From Pratylenchus scribneri (taxonomy: Eukaryota > Nematoda > Chromadorea > Rhabditida > Pratylenchidae), in contig JAQSEB010000001.1 of assembly GCA_030063045.1 (NCBI GenBank), positions 4,898,001-4,962,000 on the forward strand: a stretch of 64,000 bases of DNA, read 5' to 3'. The translations under genes and the position numbers were made by a program. Numbering within the stretch: the first letter of the stretch is position 1; each line of letters opens with the position of its first letter. The notes beneath the pieces are model-generated. The model did no database searches, was not told the DNA's origin, and saw only the letters and a program-made list of their open reading frames with translations. Shown here piece by piece: positions 11,638-23,269 of this stretch.

Positions 11638-11890
11638 GCCAAAGCCTCAAACGAAATTCACATTCATTTTTCGGATTTTTTTCCCATTAAAATTTCGGCA
11701 TTTTGTTTTTCTTTTATTTATTCCAAATTTTTCATATATTATTTTATCATTATTGATGAACATTTTCCCATTTAATTTGGGTAAAATTTTATCGAATTAA
11801 TTCAAGAATATTTTTATTTTTGTAAATTAAATTTTTTCAATCAACATTTTTCTGGATGGAAGCAAATGCCACCATTTTTGTAGTCATTTT

Positions 11891-12726
11891 CAGTGTTTTC
11901 ATGATAGTGCTAATATGATATGATAATGATATGATAGTGATATGATAGTGATATGATAGTGATATGATAGCACTTTGACTATCATATCAGTATCATATCA
12001 TTTTGAGAAATTTTCTATCATAAAAAAGTGATACTATCATGATAGTATCATGATAGTTGAAAGCAGGCAATTTTCAAAAAATTTTTTAAAATTTTGTCCA
12101 TTTTTCAAAGAATTTCCAAAAAATTTTTCCAATTTTTGACTAAATTATTATTCCTGGACCTTTATTGGCATTTTAAGCAATCTAATTTTTTCTTATGAAA
12201 CTCTCTTTCTTAAATATTCATTAATGAATTTTTCATATACGATTCTGAATTAAATTTAAAAAATCCAAAATTTAAATAATTTAAAATTTAAAAAAATTTT
12301 TTGCATTGGAAGCTTCTGGAAGGATTGGGAAATTTTATATTGACCTTAAATATTTATTCAAATTTCTTCAAGCATTCCGGTAGAAAGTTTTTTTAGCCAA
12401 TATTCTTATAAAAAATGAAATCCAAATAAACTTATTTATCTAACAAATGAAAATTATTTAATTTGGAAAGAAAATTTTGTTGAAATGTCGGTATAAAAAT
12501 TTTTGACGATTTTGTAATATATTTTTCTCGGTTTTTTCTAAATGATAATGATAGAAAAATGATATGATAATGATAGTGCTAATATGATATGATAATGATA
12601 TGATAGTGATATGATAGTGATAATTGTCAACTATCATTATCATATCATATCATTTTGAATGATACCGTTTTGACTATCATATCATTATCATATCATATTG
12701 AAAATTTTGGTATCATGAAAACACTG
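11891..12726. mobile_element. hAT-type MITE with ATGATATGAT-rich arms
   Basis: The inverted ends CAGTGTTTTCATGATA are flanked by a perfect 8-bp duplication gtcatttt (11883-11890 and 12727-12734). Both sub-terminal regions are built of short 'atgatatgatagtgat' repeats followed by their own reverse complement, so each arm can fold back on itself. The centre is ordinary AT-rich DNA. It lies 250 bp after the stop of the His-rich gene. Confidence 0.9.
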
Positions 12727-12826
12727 GTCATTTTCATTAACTCATAGACAGAGTCAACAGTATTTTTAAGATGATTTTCGTAAATATGAATCTTTTTTGC
12801 TATATAAAATTTAAAAAATTTTATAT

Positions 12827-13118
12827 TTCTCTACATTTTTGGACAAAAAATTTTGAACAGAATTTATTATATTTTTATGCATACATAAAGCATTTTTAGT
12901 AATTAAGTTTTACTTAATTTAATGTCTTATTAATTCGTTGTTTGGCATCAAACACTACTTCTCTTTTCTCCTTTCCTTTTTACTTTATAAAGATGCGAAA
13001 AAATTGGAGAGACAGAATGATAAAATGAGAAAAATATTTGCTTTCCCCTTTCCCTTTCTTCATTCCCTGCCTGCTTCCCATAAAATTTTCCTTAGAATTC
13101 TCCCACTTTCTATATATA
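12827..13118 (+). promoter_or_regulatory. Pol III-type upstream region of ncRNA copy 1
   Basis: TATATATA lies at 13111-13118, and the block cataaaattttccttagaa lies about 35 bp upstream, at the distance of a proximal sequence element. The whole stretch back to about 12827 is conserved in the second copy at 56902-57141, far more than the surrounding DNA. An external TATA plus PSE layout is typical of U6/7SK/RNase P-type genes. Confidence 0.6.
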
Positions 13119-13142
13119 CGACCTCAATTTTCTGCCTCCTGT

Positions 13143-13371
13143 CCTGTGTCGATCGCTTGGGCCGGTGTGCCCCAAAGGCGGAGGAGGGCGCCGCGCGGGC
13201 GGTAAAAGGAGTTGTGAGTGTCCTGTTGGAAACCAGCAGGGGCAAGGAAACACGATTTCAGAGGCCACGGCGTCTCCCACAACTCTGTCTCCCAGCTGGC
13301 CTGGAACACTGCCGGACAAAGTCCAAAGTGCCTCGCTTTCCGGTGAAGCAGGCGTTCGACCCAAATTTTTT
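13143..13371 (+). ncRNA. structured Pol III-type ncRNA, copy 1 (family unidentified)
   Basis: A GC-rich block of about 225 nt in very AT-rich surroundings ends in a T6 run, a Pol III terminator. The 5' TCGATCGC pairs with the 3' GCGTTCGA (one mismatch) to close the molecule. Further conserved stems are UUGGG..CCCAA at the 5' end and GAGTTGTG..CACAACTC. A second copy at 57160 keeps these stems while the sequence between them differs. Candidates are RNase P, RNase MRP or a 7SK-like RNA. I could not match the diagnostic motifs of any, so the family stays open. Confidence 0.6.
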
Positions 13372-13781
13372 CATTTTAATTTTAAAGTCCACACTGGCTT
13401 AGAAAAAAAAAAGTAAAACCATATTTTTAATAAAATGGAATTTATAAATCCATAGTCATTTTCGGCTATATCGGTTGAAAATTTTTTTTAATTCTTTGTA
13501 TTACATTTTTATTATATATATTTAATTGTAAAACGACGAAAAAATACTATATTTTTGGATTAGAATCTTGTGACCAATTTTTGGGGTGACGTGTTTTTTT
13601 GAAGGAAATTTTTCCGACGAAAACAATTTTAATAAATTGCTTTGATTAATTCCGGAATGTTTTTTCAGCCCCTGAATTCATTATTTCAATACACCAAATA
13701 TGTAATTTGCCACGTCTCTATCTATCCTATTTAAACTCCTTTTCATTTAATTGTCATCATTTAACATAAAATTTAGTAAAA

Positions 13782-16700
13782 ATGTACTTCTTCATATTCC
13801 TTATTCTTCTTATACATCTAAACTATGTTATGTCTTTCGTCAGCGAACCGACTAACATTGAAAAATTGCCGATGAAGAATGGCACATTCCTTTACACCAA
13901 AGATGGGAATTTGGAGTATAGGTGGGCAAATTTGAATTTAACACAAGCAACGTCTTTTCACTTTCCACTAACCTTTCAACTATCATTGAAAAATTATATT
14001 TAAAAAATATTTTATAGAAACAAAATTCTATGTATAGTTGATAGATACTTTCAAATGTAGAGTTTGAAATTACAAAATTCCAAAATGTTTTAAACTTCTT
14101 GGTAGTTTTATAAAAGTTGGTTCTTTCCCTATTTTCTGTTAGCGAACTAAAATTTCTCAATTTATTTCTCTGAAACCGATAGTGAACAATCCAAATTGAA
14201 TAATATAATACATTTCAACTTTTTCATTCAAAAACTTGGCTTTTTTGATCTAGGATTTTTTTTTGAATATTATAATATTGCTATCAATTAATAAATGTGT
14301 TTATGGAATCATCAAAACTAAAAATACAAATAATTTATTCCATCGTGCCCAATAAATTAACCAAATTGTCTTTTTTATATATTTTTCTGAATACAGTTTC
14401 GTCTCAAGCGGCCCTGTTGTTAATGATACTGAGAGACATGACGAGACAATCGATAAAGCCCAATTCAAACCAACTTTGTTCTTTATCGAGGAAAAGGAAA
14501 ATCGTCAAGTGTTCAATTTGGACGGTTAATTTTTATATTTTTGTACAAATAAGAAATTTATTTCAGTTTGTGTCGATTTTTTAGACTGTAATGGATCATC
14601 AAAACACTGTATTCATGCTATTGGGGAGTAAGATAAAAAAATATATAAAAAAATATTATAATTTATCAAAAAGGGTACACATCTGCTATAATAGTCAATT
14701 GAGTGCGAAAGAATTGGAGGAAGCAAGGAATAATTCGAAAGAATTATCAGAAAATGCCAAATTTGCAAAATACAAAATTAAAAAATATTGCCAAAAAGAC
14801 AAAGGAGAAAAGCGGCAAGGCATCAGGGTGAATTTTTGTTCATTTGAAATTTACATATTTTTCCACATACTAGAGGCGTAATATGGGGTCCTAATCCCAC
14901 CCTAATAATTAATATTGCATAAAAAATACTAAAAATGTTAAAAAATTTGCATTAAATTTTCTCAAATTAAACATAATGTTATTTTTTAGATTGTATTCGG
15001 CAGAAAAGAACCAGCCATTTATGAAGTATTCACCAGTGTGGATCAACGCGGTTTCACAATTAATGCCTCTGATTTTGTGGAGAATGAGGTGAAAGTTTAT
15101 CGGAAGAATAAAATGGCAAAACATTGCATTCGATTTGAAATGGGCCGAATGCCGCCAGATATTGGGGATGTGCTTGATCAGCAGGAACAAGTCCAGGATG
15201 CAATTCGTTACATCCTGTTCGATGCGGAAGCTAAGAATCACACGGACAATATGACGGATTTACTGAAGGATTATCAGAAAATAACGCTGAAAGTAGAGGA
15301 TGTGGTCAGTTGAAAATTTATTTATTAAAAATAAATATGGTAACAAAATTCATTAGAAAAACAGGCGGAATTATTCTAAGTTGACCAGATGGAATTATTC
15401 TAAGTTGACCAGACGGAATTATTCTAAGTTGACCAGGCGGAATTATTCTAAGTTGATCAGGCGGAATTAAGACAGGCGGAATTATTCAAAGTTGACCAGC
15501 AGGCGGAATTATTCTAAGTTGACCAGACGGAATTATTCTATGTTGACCAGACGGAATTATTCTAAGTTGACCAGGCGGAATTATTCTAAGTTGATCAGGC
15601 GGAATTAAGACAGGCGGAATTATTCAAAGTTGACCAGGCGGAATTATTCTAAGTTGAACAGGCGGAATTAAAACAGGCGGAATTATTCAAAGTTGACCAG
15701 GCGGAATTATTCTAAGTTGTCTAGGCGGAATTAAAACAGGCGGAATTATTCAAAGTTGACCAGGCGGAATTAAAACAGGCGGAATTATTCAAAGTTGACC
15801 AGGCGGAATTATTCTAAGTTGAACAGGCGGAATTAAAACAGGCGGAATTATTCAAAGTTGACCAGGCGGAATTATTCTAAGTTGAACAGGCGGAATTAAA
15901 ACAGGCGGAATTATTCAAAGTTGACCAGGCGGAATTATTCTAAGTTGACCAGGCGGAATTATTCTAAGTTGATCAGGCGGAATTAAAACAGGCGGAATTA
16001 TTCAAAGTTGACCAGGCGGAATTAAAACAGGCGGATCTAAATAGATAGAATTAATTTAATGTAAAAAGACGAAATTATTTAATACAAAATAGGTGTAATT
16101 AAGATATTTGTTTAAGTGTATATCTACTGAGTGGATTAATTAATTTGTATTATCCCAAATGTTTTTTTCCCTCTTGAAATCTTAAACTAATCTTCCACGT
16201 TTTTCAGACCCAGGATGTTGTTTTGAAGACGGTGGATATGGCCGCTCATGAAGATGCTTATGCCTATGGTACACAAAAGAATCGCATTTCCAAGCGTTTA
16301 TTGGGGTAATTTTGGAAATAGATTTATCGAATTCATCAAATTTCAGCGTTTTATGGAATCAAACAGAAGAAGGCGATCCTGTAAATTATCCAAAGGAGAA
16401 CCGAACCCGTGAATTTTTCATCAGCGAGTGGCTTTATCGCGATATGATTCCCAATGTACAATTGCAATTTTGTCATTTTTATTCCCCTATTTCAGAAAAA
16501 AACGGATAAAAACTTCAAAAAACCGAATTGGTTGGAATTGGAGAATCTTGAAATTAATTACTTCTATTTGCAGCATGTTAATTTCTCTTTTGTGAGTAAA
16601 TTTTATTTATTTACCATCATTTTTGATTGAGACTTAGCTTAGTGGAAAATAATAAGGCCAAATTGAATATGAATTAATTTTATTTCTTAATTTAAATTTA

Positions 16701-17715
16701 AATATACATCAAGCTAAAATGTTACCCAATCTTTTTATTTTATCCCCACAATAAAATTTATTCATAATATGGTACTTATTTGGTTTTCATATACCTTTTT
16801 GGATCAACTGGGAAGAAGTGAAGGGTCCACCTTTGGGCAGCATCAGGATTAAAGATCAGGGTCATTAGGGGTTACCTGCTGGGATTATACATTATACCTA
16901 CGCTGAAAGACCCCTAATGACCCTAACCCTAATCCTGAATCCTGATGACCCAAAGAGGGGACCTTCACTTTTTACCTTCTAACCAAAATAGGGGATGTAA
17001 GCCAAATAAATATCCAAAATTTTACCTCTTAGAATGGTGGCAATATTTTCCCATGCCGTGCGGAATGGGTCGATTTGGAGAAATTCCAAATGGAAGTAAG
17101 TTTCTCTAATCTAACCTAAAATGTTTTGTCTAACTTATTAGCGCGATTTCTACCATTCGGAAATTAACAAATTCTTCAGTCCCATAAATATTGCCTACAC
17201 GGTTGGATTGGTTGGCTGGAAAAAGGAGGAGGAACGCGGATTTGGGCCAGGCTATAAGAAGAAAGGAAAATTCGGGCCAAGTGATGAGGAAATTGAAAAA
17301 CTTTTGTATGTTTTGCCAAAGACGAAAGGATTCATGGATATGGAGGAAAGATACATCAAAAAATTTGGAAATGCCGAAATGCTGCCAAATGTGGGTTTTT
17401 GTAAAAATATTTAATTGTAGAAATTAATTTTAATTTTATTTAAATAATTATTTAATTAATTTAATTAAAAATAAATATTATATGCCATTAAAAATCCACC
17501 TTTTAAAGATGAATTTTTACATTTTAATCCCAATTATTTTTATTTGCGATTTTTAGGAAACTTTCCACAAACTTGAAGACTATTACACCCCGCTGCAATT
17601 GAACAACCAAAAACCGTTGGGCGAAATCACCGTCAAACAATTGGTTTTTGTTTGTGCCGATCACACCTTCAATTTGCCGCATGTCGCCTCATATGTGGAG
17701 GGCACTGGCATTTGA
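13782..17715 (+). CDS. secreted sequon-rich glycoprotein, 11 exons, function unknown
   Basis: Exons: 13782-13921, 14397-14524, 14567-14627, 14674-14827, 14990-15304, 16208-16305, 16347-16455, 16496-16591, 17033-17095, 17142-17390, 17557-17715. The total of 1572 nt gives 523 residues with every phase consistent. MYFFIFLILLIHLNYVMS is a signal peptide. The chain holds about ten Asn-X-Ser/Thr sites and scattered cysteines (for example VCVDFLDCNGSSKHC and VHICYN), as expected of an extracellular glycoprotein. A charged helical region (KELEEARNNSKELSEN) lies near residue 120, and a Lys/Gly-rich patch (GFGPGYKKKGKFGP) follows later. I recognise no named domain. Intron 5 contains a large minisatellite, and intron 8 a MITE-like element. 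The gene model is strong; the function is unknown. Confidence 0.82.
15361..16035. repeat. minisatellite in intron 5 of the sequon-rich gene
   Basis: About 675 bp built from 25-bp units of the form ggcggaattattctaagttg plus accag. Variants ('ttcaaagttg', 'gaacag', 'gatcag') and a short 'gaattaaaacag' spacer are combined into higher-order units of about 60 bp. Neighbouring higher-order units are nearly identical, implying recent expansion. The array makes up most of the 903-bp intron. Confidence 0.95.
16771..17015. mobile_element. degenerate inverted-end MITE in intron 8
   Basis: The left arm (gtacttatttgg.., aagtgaagggtcc, cctttggg) and the right arm (cccaaagagg, ggaccttcactt, ..ccaaataaatatcc) are inverted copies. 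They match the better preserved element at 39625-39838. No clean target duplication remains. Confidence 0.65.
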
Positions 17716-17996
17716 GATGACACAATTTTGTGAATTCGATTATGAAAATTCATTCTCCCAATTCAAACTGACATTATTAACCTTTGATGAAATAAAAATT
17801 TTGAATGATTAAAATTGGTTTTATCTTCATCGAATTTCATAATTTAGTCGAATTTAGGATAGAACGTGGTCGGTTTCGGATTAAGAAAAATCGATGCAAT
17901 TTAAAACAGAAATTAGGAATTTTGCTCAAAAAACCGAAAATAGAAAACCCCGAAATAATCAAAATTTTTCAAAAACGGAAAATCTGGCAAACCGAC
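17716..17996. other. 3' flank with cggttt/aaccga remnant
   Basis: AT-rich sequence after the stop codon, with a polyadenylation-like aataaa near 17792 and 'cggtttcgg'/'aaccgaaaa' pieces. These look like the edge of an older element into which the next MITE inserted. Confidence 0.4.
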
Positions 17997-18842
17997 CAGG
18001 GATGGGTTCGATGGCCCAAAATAAAAAATCGAAATCGAAAATCGAAATTTCGAGGAGTCAAAAAATTTTTCGAAACCGAAAAACGAAATTTCGGAGGGTC
18101 AAAAAATTTTTCGAAACCGAAAAACGAAATTTCGGAGGGTCAAAAAATTTTTCGAAACCGAAAAACGAAATTTCGATGCCAAAAATGACCGAAAATCGAC
18201 ATCGAAAGGAAAAAATCGAAAAAAAAATTTTCCATAAATAAGGGGTCTGAACAAAAAATTTTTAAATTTAGACAAATCGTATCAAAATTCAGATTTTGTG
18301 GTAAAATTCAGACATGTTAAAAATTGCTTAAAATAAAATTAATAAAAAATTTTTATTCAGGTAAAATTCATTTAAAATGATATTTATTAACTAATAAATT
18401 TTTTAATTTTTGCTTCAAAGAGAATTTTAATAAAAAAAATAACCCGATAGGCAAAATTTTAAATCAAAAATGGATTTTTAGGGTAAAATTTTAATTAAAA
18501 TATAATCATTCCAGGGAAAAATTAAATTAAAAAATGGCCGCGCAGCGAAAAATTAGGTTTTTTAAGCAATAAAATTCATTTCTATATTTTATAATATTTC
18601 GATCGATTTTTTCGATTTTTAGCCAAATTTTTTCGAAATCGAAAAACGAAATTTCGATGGGTCAAAAAATTTTTCGAAACCGAAAAACGAAATTTCGATG
18701 GGTCAAAAAATTTTTCGAAACCGAAAAACGAAATTTCGATGGGTCAAAAAATTCTTCGAAACCGAAAAACGAAATTTCGATGCCAAAAATGACCGAAAAT
18801 CGACATCGAAACGAAAAAATCGAAACATCGAACCTATCCCTG
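17997..18842. mobile_element. hAT-type MITE with internal 41-bp tandem repeats
   Basis: The ends CAGGGATGGGTTCGAT and, reversed, CAGGGATAGGTTCGAT are flanked by aaaccgac (17989-17996) and aaaccgat (18843-18850), 7 of 8 matching. Blocks at about 18040-18180 and 18625-18790 each hold three to four copies of a 41-bp unit (gggtcaaaaaatttttcgaa then accgaaaaacgaaatttcga). Open frames here only translate the repeat. The interior contains the 20-bp core TGGCCGCGCAGCGAAAAATT at 18535-18554. Confidence 0.85.
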
Positions 18843-19760
18843 AAACCGATCCCTTTGTAAAAACCATCCAGGTTCTTTCTACTTAAGTTTAGACTTGAAG
18901 AGAGTCGGTTTTTCGAACGTGTCGGTTTGAAAACTCATTTTTCGGTTTTTTACAACTGTCTGTTTTGTGTTTAGGCTTATCCTATTTTTGATTATTTTGA
19001 GTAGAATTTCTAAATTTCGGTTTTAAATTTCATTGATTTTTCTCAAACCGAAACCGATTCTGTTCACTCTGTTCATCTCTATTCTAAACTATATCAAAAT
19101 TTTTATTCCCTTTTCGACCTGCATTTCTCCTGAAAAACCTATTCTATTCTAATGTTTGCCCCATTGTTCTCTCAAATTGCTGGCAAATTGGCATTTTTGT
19201 CACAGCTGCTTCATTCAATCCCCCCTCACCCCCAACCACCAACCTCAAATGCAAATAATCCCCCCTCTCCCTTCCTATCCATTCATCAACGACCTCTGTC
19301 ACTCACTTTTGTGGTGGTTGTGCTCATCGCTCGATGTTGGTAAATGGCCATAAGTCTAGAAGAGGATAATGATACTCCCTCCCTTTTGAAGAAGGCATGG
19401 AATGGCAATTGGCTTCCCTCCTCCTCCAAATCCAAGGAAGTTAGCTGCTGCCATTTGCGAGAATTGGATGGAAGAGAAGGAGAGGAAGCGATTAATTGGA
19501 TGACAATTCGTGGAAAGCAAGGGGGCTGACCATTTGGCCCAACACTGACAGAATAAGGCGAAAGGGGGGTAGTCAATCATCGTCATTTTTCTCCAATATT
19601 GGATTATTTTGGACAAATGAATGAATTGGTATATTAGAAGGAAGGTGGCCATCAATCCTGGGCGAAATATGCTACTGGTCATAAATTTGCGGTACAAATT
19701 GATGGACAATTTTATAAATGATTAATTGCAAAAATGGGGTCAATTTGCTTATATTTATAT
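18843..19760. other. intergenic, repeat remnant then unique sequence
   Basis: About 18895-19085 ('cggtttttcg', 'aaatttcggttttaaatt', 'caaaccgaaaccgattctg') is homologous to 58745-58920, an old dispersed repeat. The remainder is C/T-rich single-copy-looking sequence with short overlapping open frames but no domain or splice support. Confidence 0.45.
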
Positions 19761-20275
19761 TAGGGTTGCGCCCCCGCAGTGCGGGGGCGGGTTGTGCGGG
19801 GGTCGGGGTTTGCGGGGTTGGCACTTGCGGGTTCGGGTTCGGGGGTGACCCCTTGCGGGGGCCCCCGCGGGGATCCCCGCGGGGATCCCCGCGGGGGCGG
19901 GGGTAGCGTAAATTTTTTAAAAAGCCACATTTTCCAAATAAAAAATTTTTTTGAAGAAAAATTTTATCCAAAAATGGCCGCGCAGCGAAAAATTTTATCT
20001 AAAAATAGCCTCGCAGAGAAAAATTTTAATAAAAAATTTTACTATCCTACAAAAATTTGGTCAAAATTTCCCTATCGAACCCCATTTTCCCTGAAAAATC
20101 CAATAATATGGGGTGCATTTTCACCCCCGCGGGGGTGCGGGGGCGCGGGGGTGGCTCTTGCGGGGATGCGGGGGCGCGGGGGTGGCATATGCGGGGATAG
20201 GGTCGGGGGTGAAACCCAAAAAGTGCGGGGATCCCCGTCGGGGGTGACCCCCGCGGGTGCGGGGGCGCAACCCTA
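19761..20275. mobile_element. GC-rich hAT-type MITE
   Basis: The ends TAGGGTTGCGCCCCCGCA are inverted at both sides, with a perfect 8-bp duplication atttatat (19753-19760 and 20276-20283). The outer thirds are GC-rich repeats of 'gcgggggc' and 'ccccgcggggat', and the middle is AT-rich. The core TGGCCGCGCAGCGAAAAATT recurs at 19975-19994. The Gly/Arg- and Pro-rich frames it produces are not genes. Confidence 0.92.
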
Positions 20276-20283
20276 ATTTATAT

Positions 20284-21139
20284 TTGGGATTGAAGGAGGA
20301 ACCAATTTTTGATTAAATATTACCAAAAAACAACACAATTTATTTTTTTCTTATACCGTATACATATATTCTTTTCTCGCTCTATTAATTCCCCATCCTC
20401 AATTTTGAGGACTCACTCACAGCTTCTGGCAACAAAGTAAATTTAAAGAATATTTTTATTGACCTTTCTTTATTCCCTAAACTAATATCAGCTCAAATTT
20501 ATTCTAAAATGTCCATAAATTAAAGAAGTAGACTCCAATTTCCCAAAATTTTCGATGAGTTGAAAATAATTTTCTATTAGTTATTAAAAGAGCATATACG
20601 ATATTTTAATTTTTGTTGACATTTTGGATTTTGCCCCTGTAAAATGGCTCCTTTCGGAGGAATAAGTTTTCCATTCCAAATTCGGAGTTAAACTACTAAT
20701 TTTCTTTTTAATTGTTGATAAGTAATTCTCATTAAAAGTATTTACAAAAGCAAATAGTATTTTAAATTTTGAGGGCATTTTGCCTATTATTCCTGCAAAA
20801 TAACTTCATTTTGAGGAATTTCCTCCAAATTCTTAATCCAACCAATTTCCTCCTTCCTATTTTTGCGCGACGATCATTTTCGCTTGTCCACCTGTTCCCA
20901 ACCCACAATATCCAATTTATATGTGCCTGGGCAGCTGCATAAATAATAAATTTGCAAGTGGACAAAATAGGCTAAAATAATTTCCATTGGCACAAATAAC
21001 TAGCCAAATTTAAAAAGAGAAGCCGACACCCTCTATTGAAATATTTGTTTAGTTTTGTGGCCAATTAGCAATTTTGTTTGGCACCAAATTTTGGATGGGA
21101 CAAAAAGACAGAATGACCAACAAAAACGCTAATTGGTCA
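20284..21139. other. intergenic, no gene supported
   Basis: AT-rich DNA with short open frames on the minus strand (20584-20965) that have no domain, signal peptide or splice context. Confidence 0.4.
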
Positions 21140-21147
21140 ATGTGAGG

Positions 21148-21522
21148 CAGGGCTGCCAGAATACGCACCCACGGGGGGCATTTGCCCCCTTTTTAGGATT
21201 TTGCCCCCTTTTTTGCCCCCCGAGCCGAGTTGCCCCCCAAATGCCCCCTTTTGATTTTTTGTTAAAATTTTCCCCAAATGGGTCATTTTTCTTCAAAATT
21301 TTTCGCTGCGCGGCAATTTTTTGGTCTAATTTTTCGCTGCGCGGCCATTTTTTGGTCTAATTTTTCGCTGCGCGGCCATTATTGGCAAAAAATTTTTCGC
21401 ATTTTTGGCACATTTTAAAAACTGCCCCCCAAAATGCCCCCTTTTTAGCGGAAATGCCCCCCAAATGCCCCCTTTTTTATACCAAAATGCCCCCCAAAGT
21501 GAAAAACCATCTGGCAGCCCTG
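21148..21522. mobile_element. hAT-type MITE (CAGGGCTGCCAGA ends)
   Basis: CAGGGCTGCCAGA is inverted at both ends, with a perfect 8-bp duplication atgtgagg (21140-21147 and 21523-21530). Inside are 'tgcccccc' repeats and two exact reverse-strand copies plus one near copy of the core TGGCCGCGCAGCGAAAAATT (21328-21347, 21359-21378, about 21297-21315). There is no open frame for a transposase. Confidence 0.92.
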
Positions 21523-23005
21523 ATGTGAGGGAATAGAATTTGTTAGTCCTCTTCCATTTTTGAATGGAAAGTGTCCACATTCAATAGAATACGAAACGGG
21601 TTTCTCGCCTTTTGTTTGCCATAATTGGCCAATTTTTAATTATTTATTATTCATTTTGGCTTTAGGCCATTTATAAATCATTTATATTATAAATTTAGTG
21701 ACTATTTATTTAAAAATATTTATTTGATTTCATTTTATTTTCTAAATATATTAAAAAAAAATATTAATTAAGAAAATTATTTTTAAACCACATAACTTGG
21801 CCGTAACAAAATATTATGACTTATTAGGCTTTGATTTAGACTTATTAGGATTTCTTGTATTGCCAGATAGGAAACTTAAGGTTATCTGAGGCCCTAAAAT
21901 TTCGATTTTGGCATAAAAGTTTTTTTTGAAAATTAATACATTCTAAAAAATATACAAAATTTACTGTTACAATAAAATTCTGTAAAAAGTACAAATATAT
22001 TACTCCAATTTTACTATTAATTTCCATTCTGCTAATCTCGGCGTTTCATCCTTTTATGGCATTAATTTTATTCTCTAATAACAAACTCCCATATCCATAC
22101 CCAAAAAAAACAAGGAATTATCCTCGGCTCTCATCCTCGAAATTTGAACCTCCCAACCTCATTTCGGATGGCCCCCATTCATTTTCTTATTTGCCTCCAT
22201 GCCATTGTTCTTCTTTCCTCTTTTCCCTGCGCTTCCTTTTCGGCATTTTCCCATTAACTCGAAGGAAGGGGACATTAAAAAGAGCCAAGGCCCTGCCTCT
22301 GCGCATCCCCTTCCCTTTCTGCCTTATTCCCATTGTTTTTTGGCTGAATTTTTTTTTCAAAGGAGTGCAAAAAATTTTCTTCTATTCTCAAATTTATCAT
22401 TAATTTTGACCCATATTTTTATTAATAAATTTAATTTTAAATTAATTTTTTAAAGAATTTTCCCATCACCCAAAATTCCCTCTGTGCAAATTTCCACCCA
22501 AATTCTGCCTCTTAAAAATCGGTCATTTTTGCCAGCAAATTTACTGGCAGAATGAATTCTGGCAGTCAAATTGTTGAAGGGGGAAGGAGTGAAGTGCCAC
22601 TTTTTGGAGTGAATCGACCACTTTGATGAATTGAGAGGGAAATGAAATGGGCATAAAAATAGCGCGAATTTGGTTGGGGGGGGGGTGGATTGGATTTGAA
22701 TGATTTGAATGCTGTGCTCAACAAAAGGCGCGGGAAAATGGAGGATTTAGATTGTAGGAGAGGGGCTTCCGGCCAAACACTTGACTTGGCCCTTTGCTGC
22801 TATTGGGCACTTGGCTTTGGTTGGTCTGAATGATGATGGACTGACCAAAAGGGGAATAAATAAATTTGTCGGGAATTAAATGGGCAAATCCTAATTCTCT
22901 CAATCTTAAACGAATATTCCCATTAAAATTTGGCCTTCATTTTTTTTTATTGGCGATTGGCCTTATTACATAAATCGAATATTCTGACAAACTTGGTATG
23001 TCAAA

Positions 23006-23063
23006 AATATTATTTATAAATAAAAAAAAATCCAAAAATATTATTTATAAATAAAAAAAAATA
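23006..23063. repeat. short direct tandem duplication
   Basis: 'aaatattatttataaataaa' followed by a run of A occurs twice in succession, separated by about 31 bp. Confidence 0.7.
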
Positions 23064-23085
23064 AAAAGCGAATAACAAATAATTT

Positions 23086-23269
23086 TCGGTACTTGTTAAT
23101 TATCTGGGTCAGATTTTGAAAAAAGGGTCCCTTTTATTAAAAGCGATTAGTATTAGGGTTAGAAATACATGAGTTGATATTTGATACCCAATCCCAATGA
23201 CCTTAACCTTAATACTTTTTTCCAGTTAACCCAAAAAAAATCTGAACCTAATTAATTAACAAATACCTA
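23086..23269. mobile_element. degenerate inverted-end MITE
   Basis: The left end 'ggtacttgttaattatctgg..gtcagatttt' matches the reverse complement of the right end 'aaaatctgaacctaattaat..aacaaatacc'. An inner 'agggtcccttttatt' block recalls the 39625-39838 family. No clear target duplication is visible. Confidence 0.55.

Noticed and set aside
12938..13416. Overlapping protein frames across the GC-rich block
   Set aside because: The second copy (56946-57459) breaks the frames with indels while RNA stems and the T-run are kept; a noncoding RNA explains it better.
15361..16035. CRISPR-like array
   Set aside because: Units are contiguous variants without unique spacers, and the locus is a nematode intron.
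18001..18020. gggttcgat resembling a tRNA T-loop
   Set aside because: It is part of the MITE terminal repeat; no acceptor, D or anticodon arms are found.
17805..18886. Long Lys/Arg/Phe-rich frames
   Set aside because: They are translations of 41-bp repeats inside a hAT MITE.
19672..20276. Gly/Arg- and Pro-rich frames
   Set aside because: They arise from GC-rich MITE arms with perfect target duplications.
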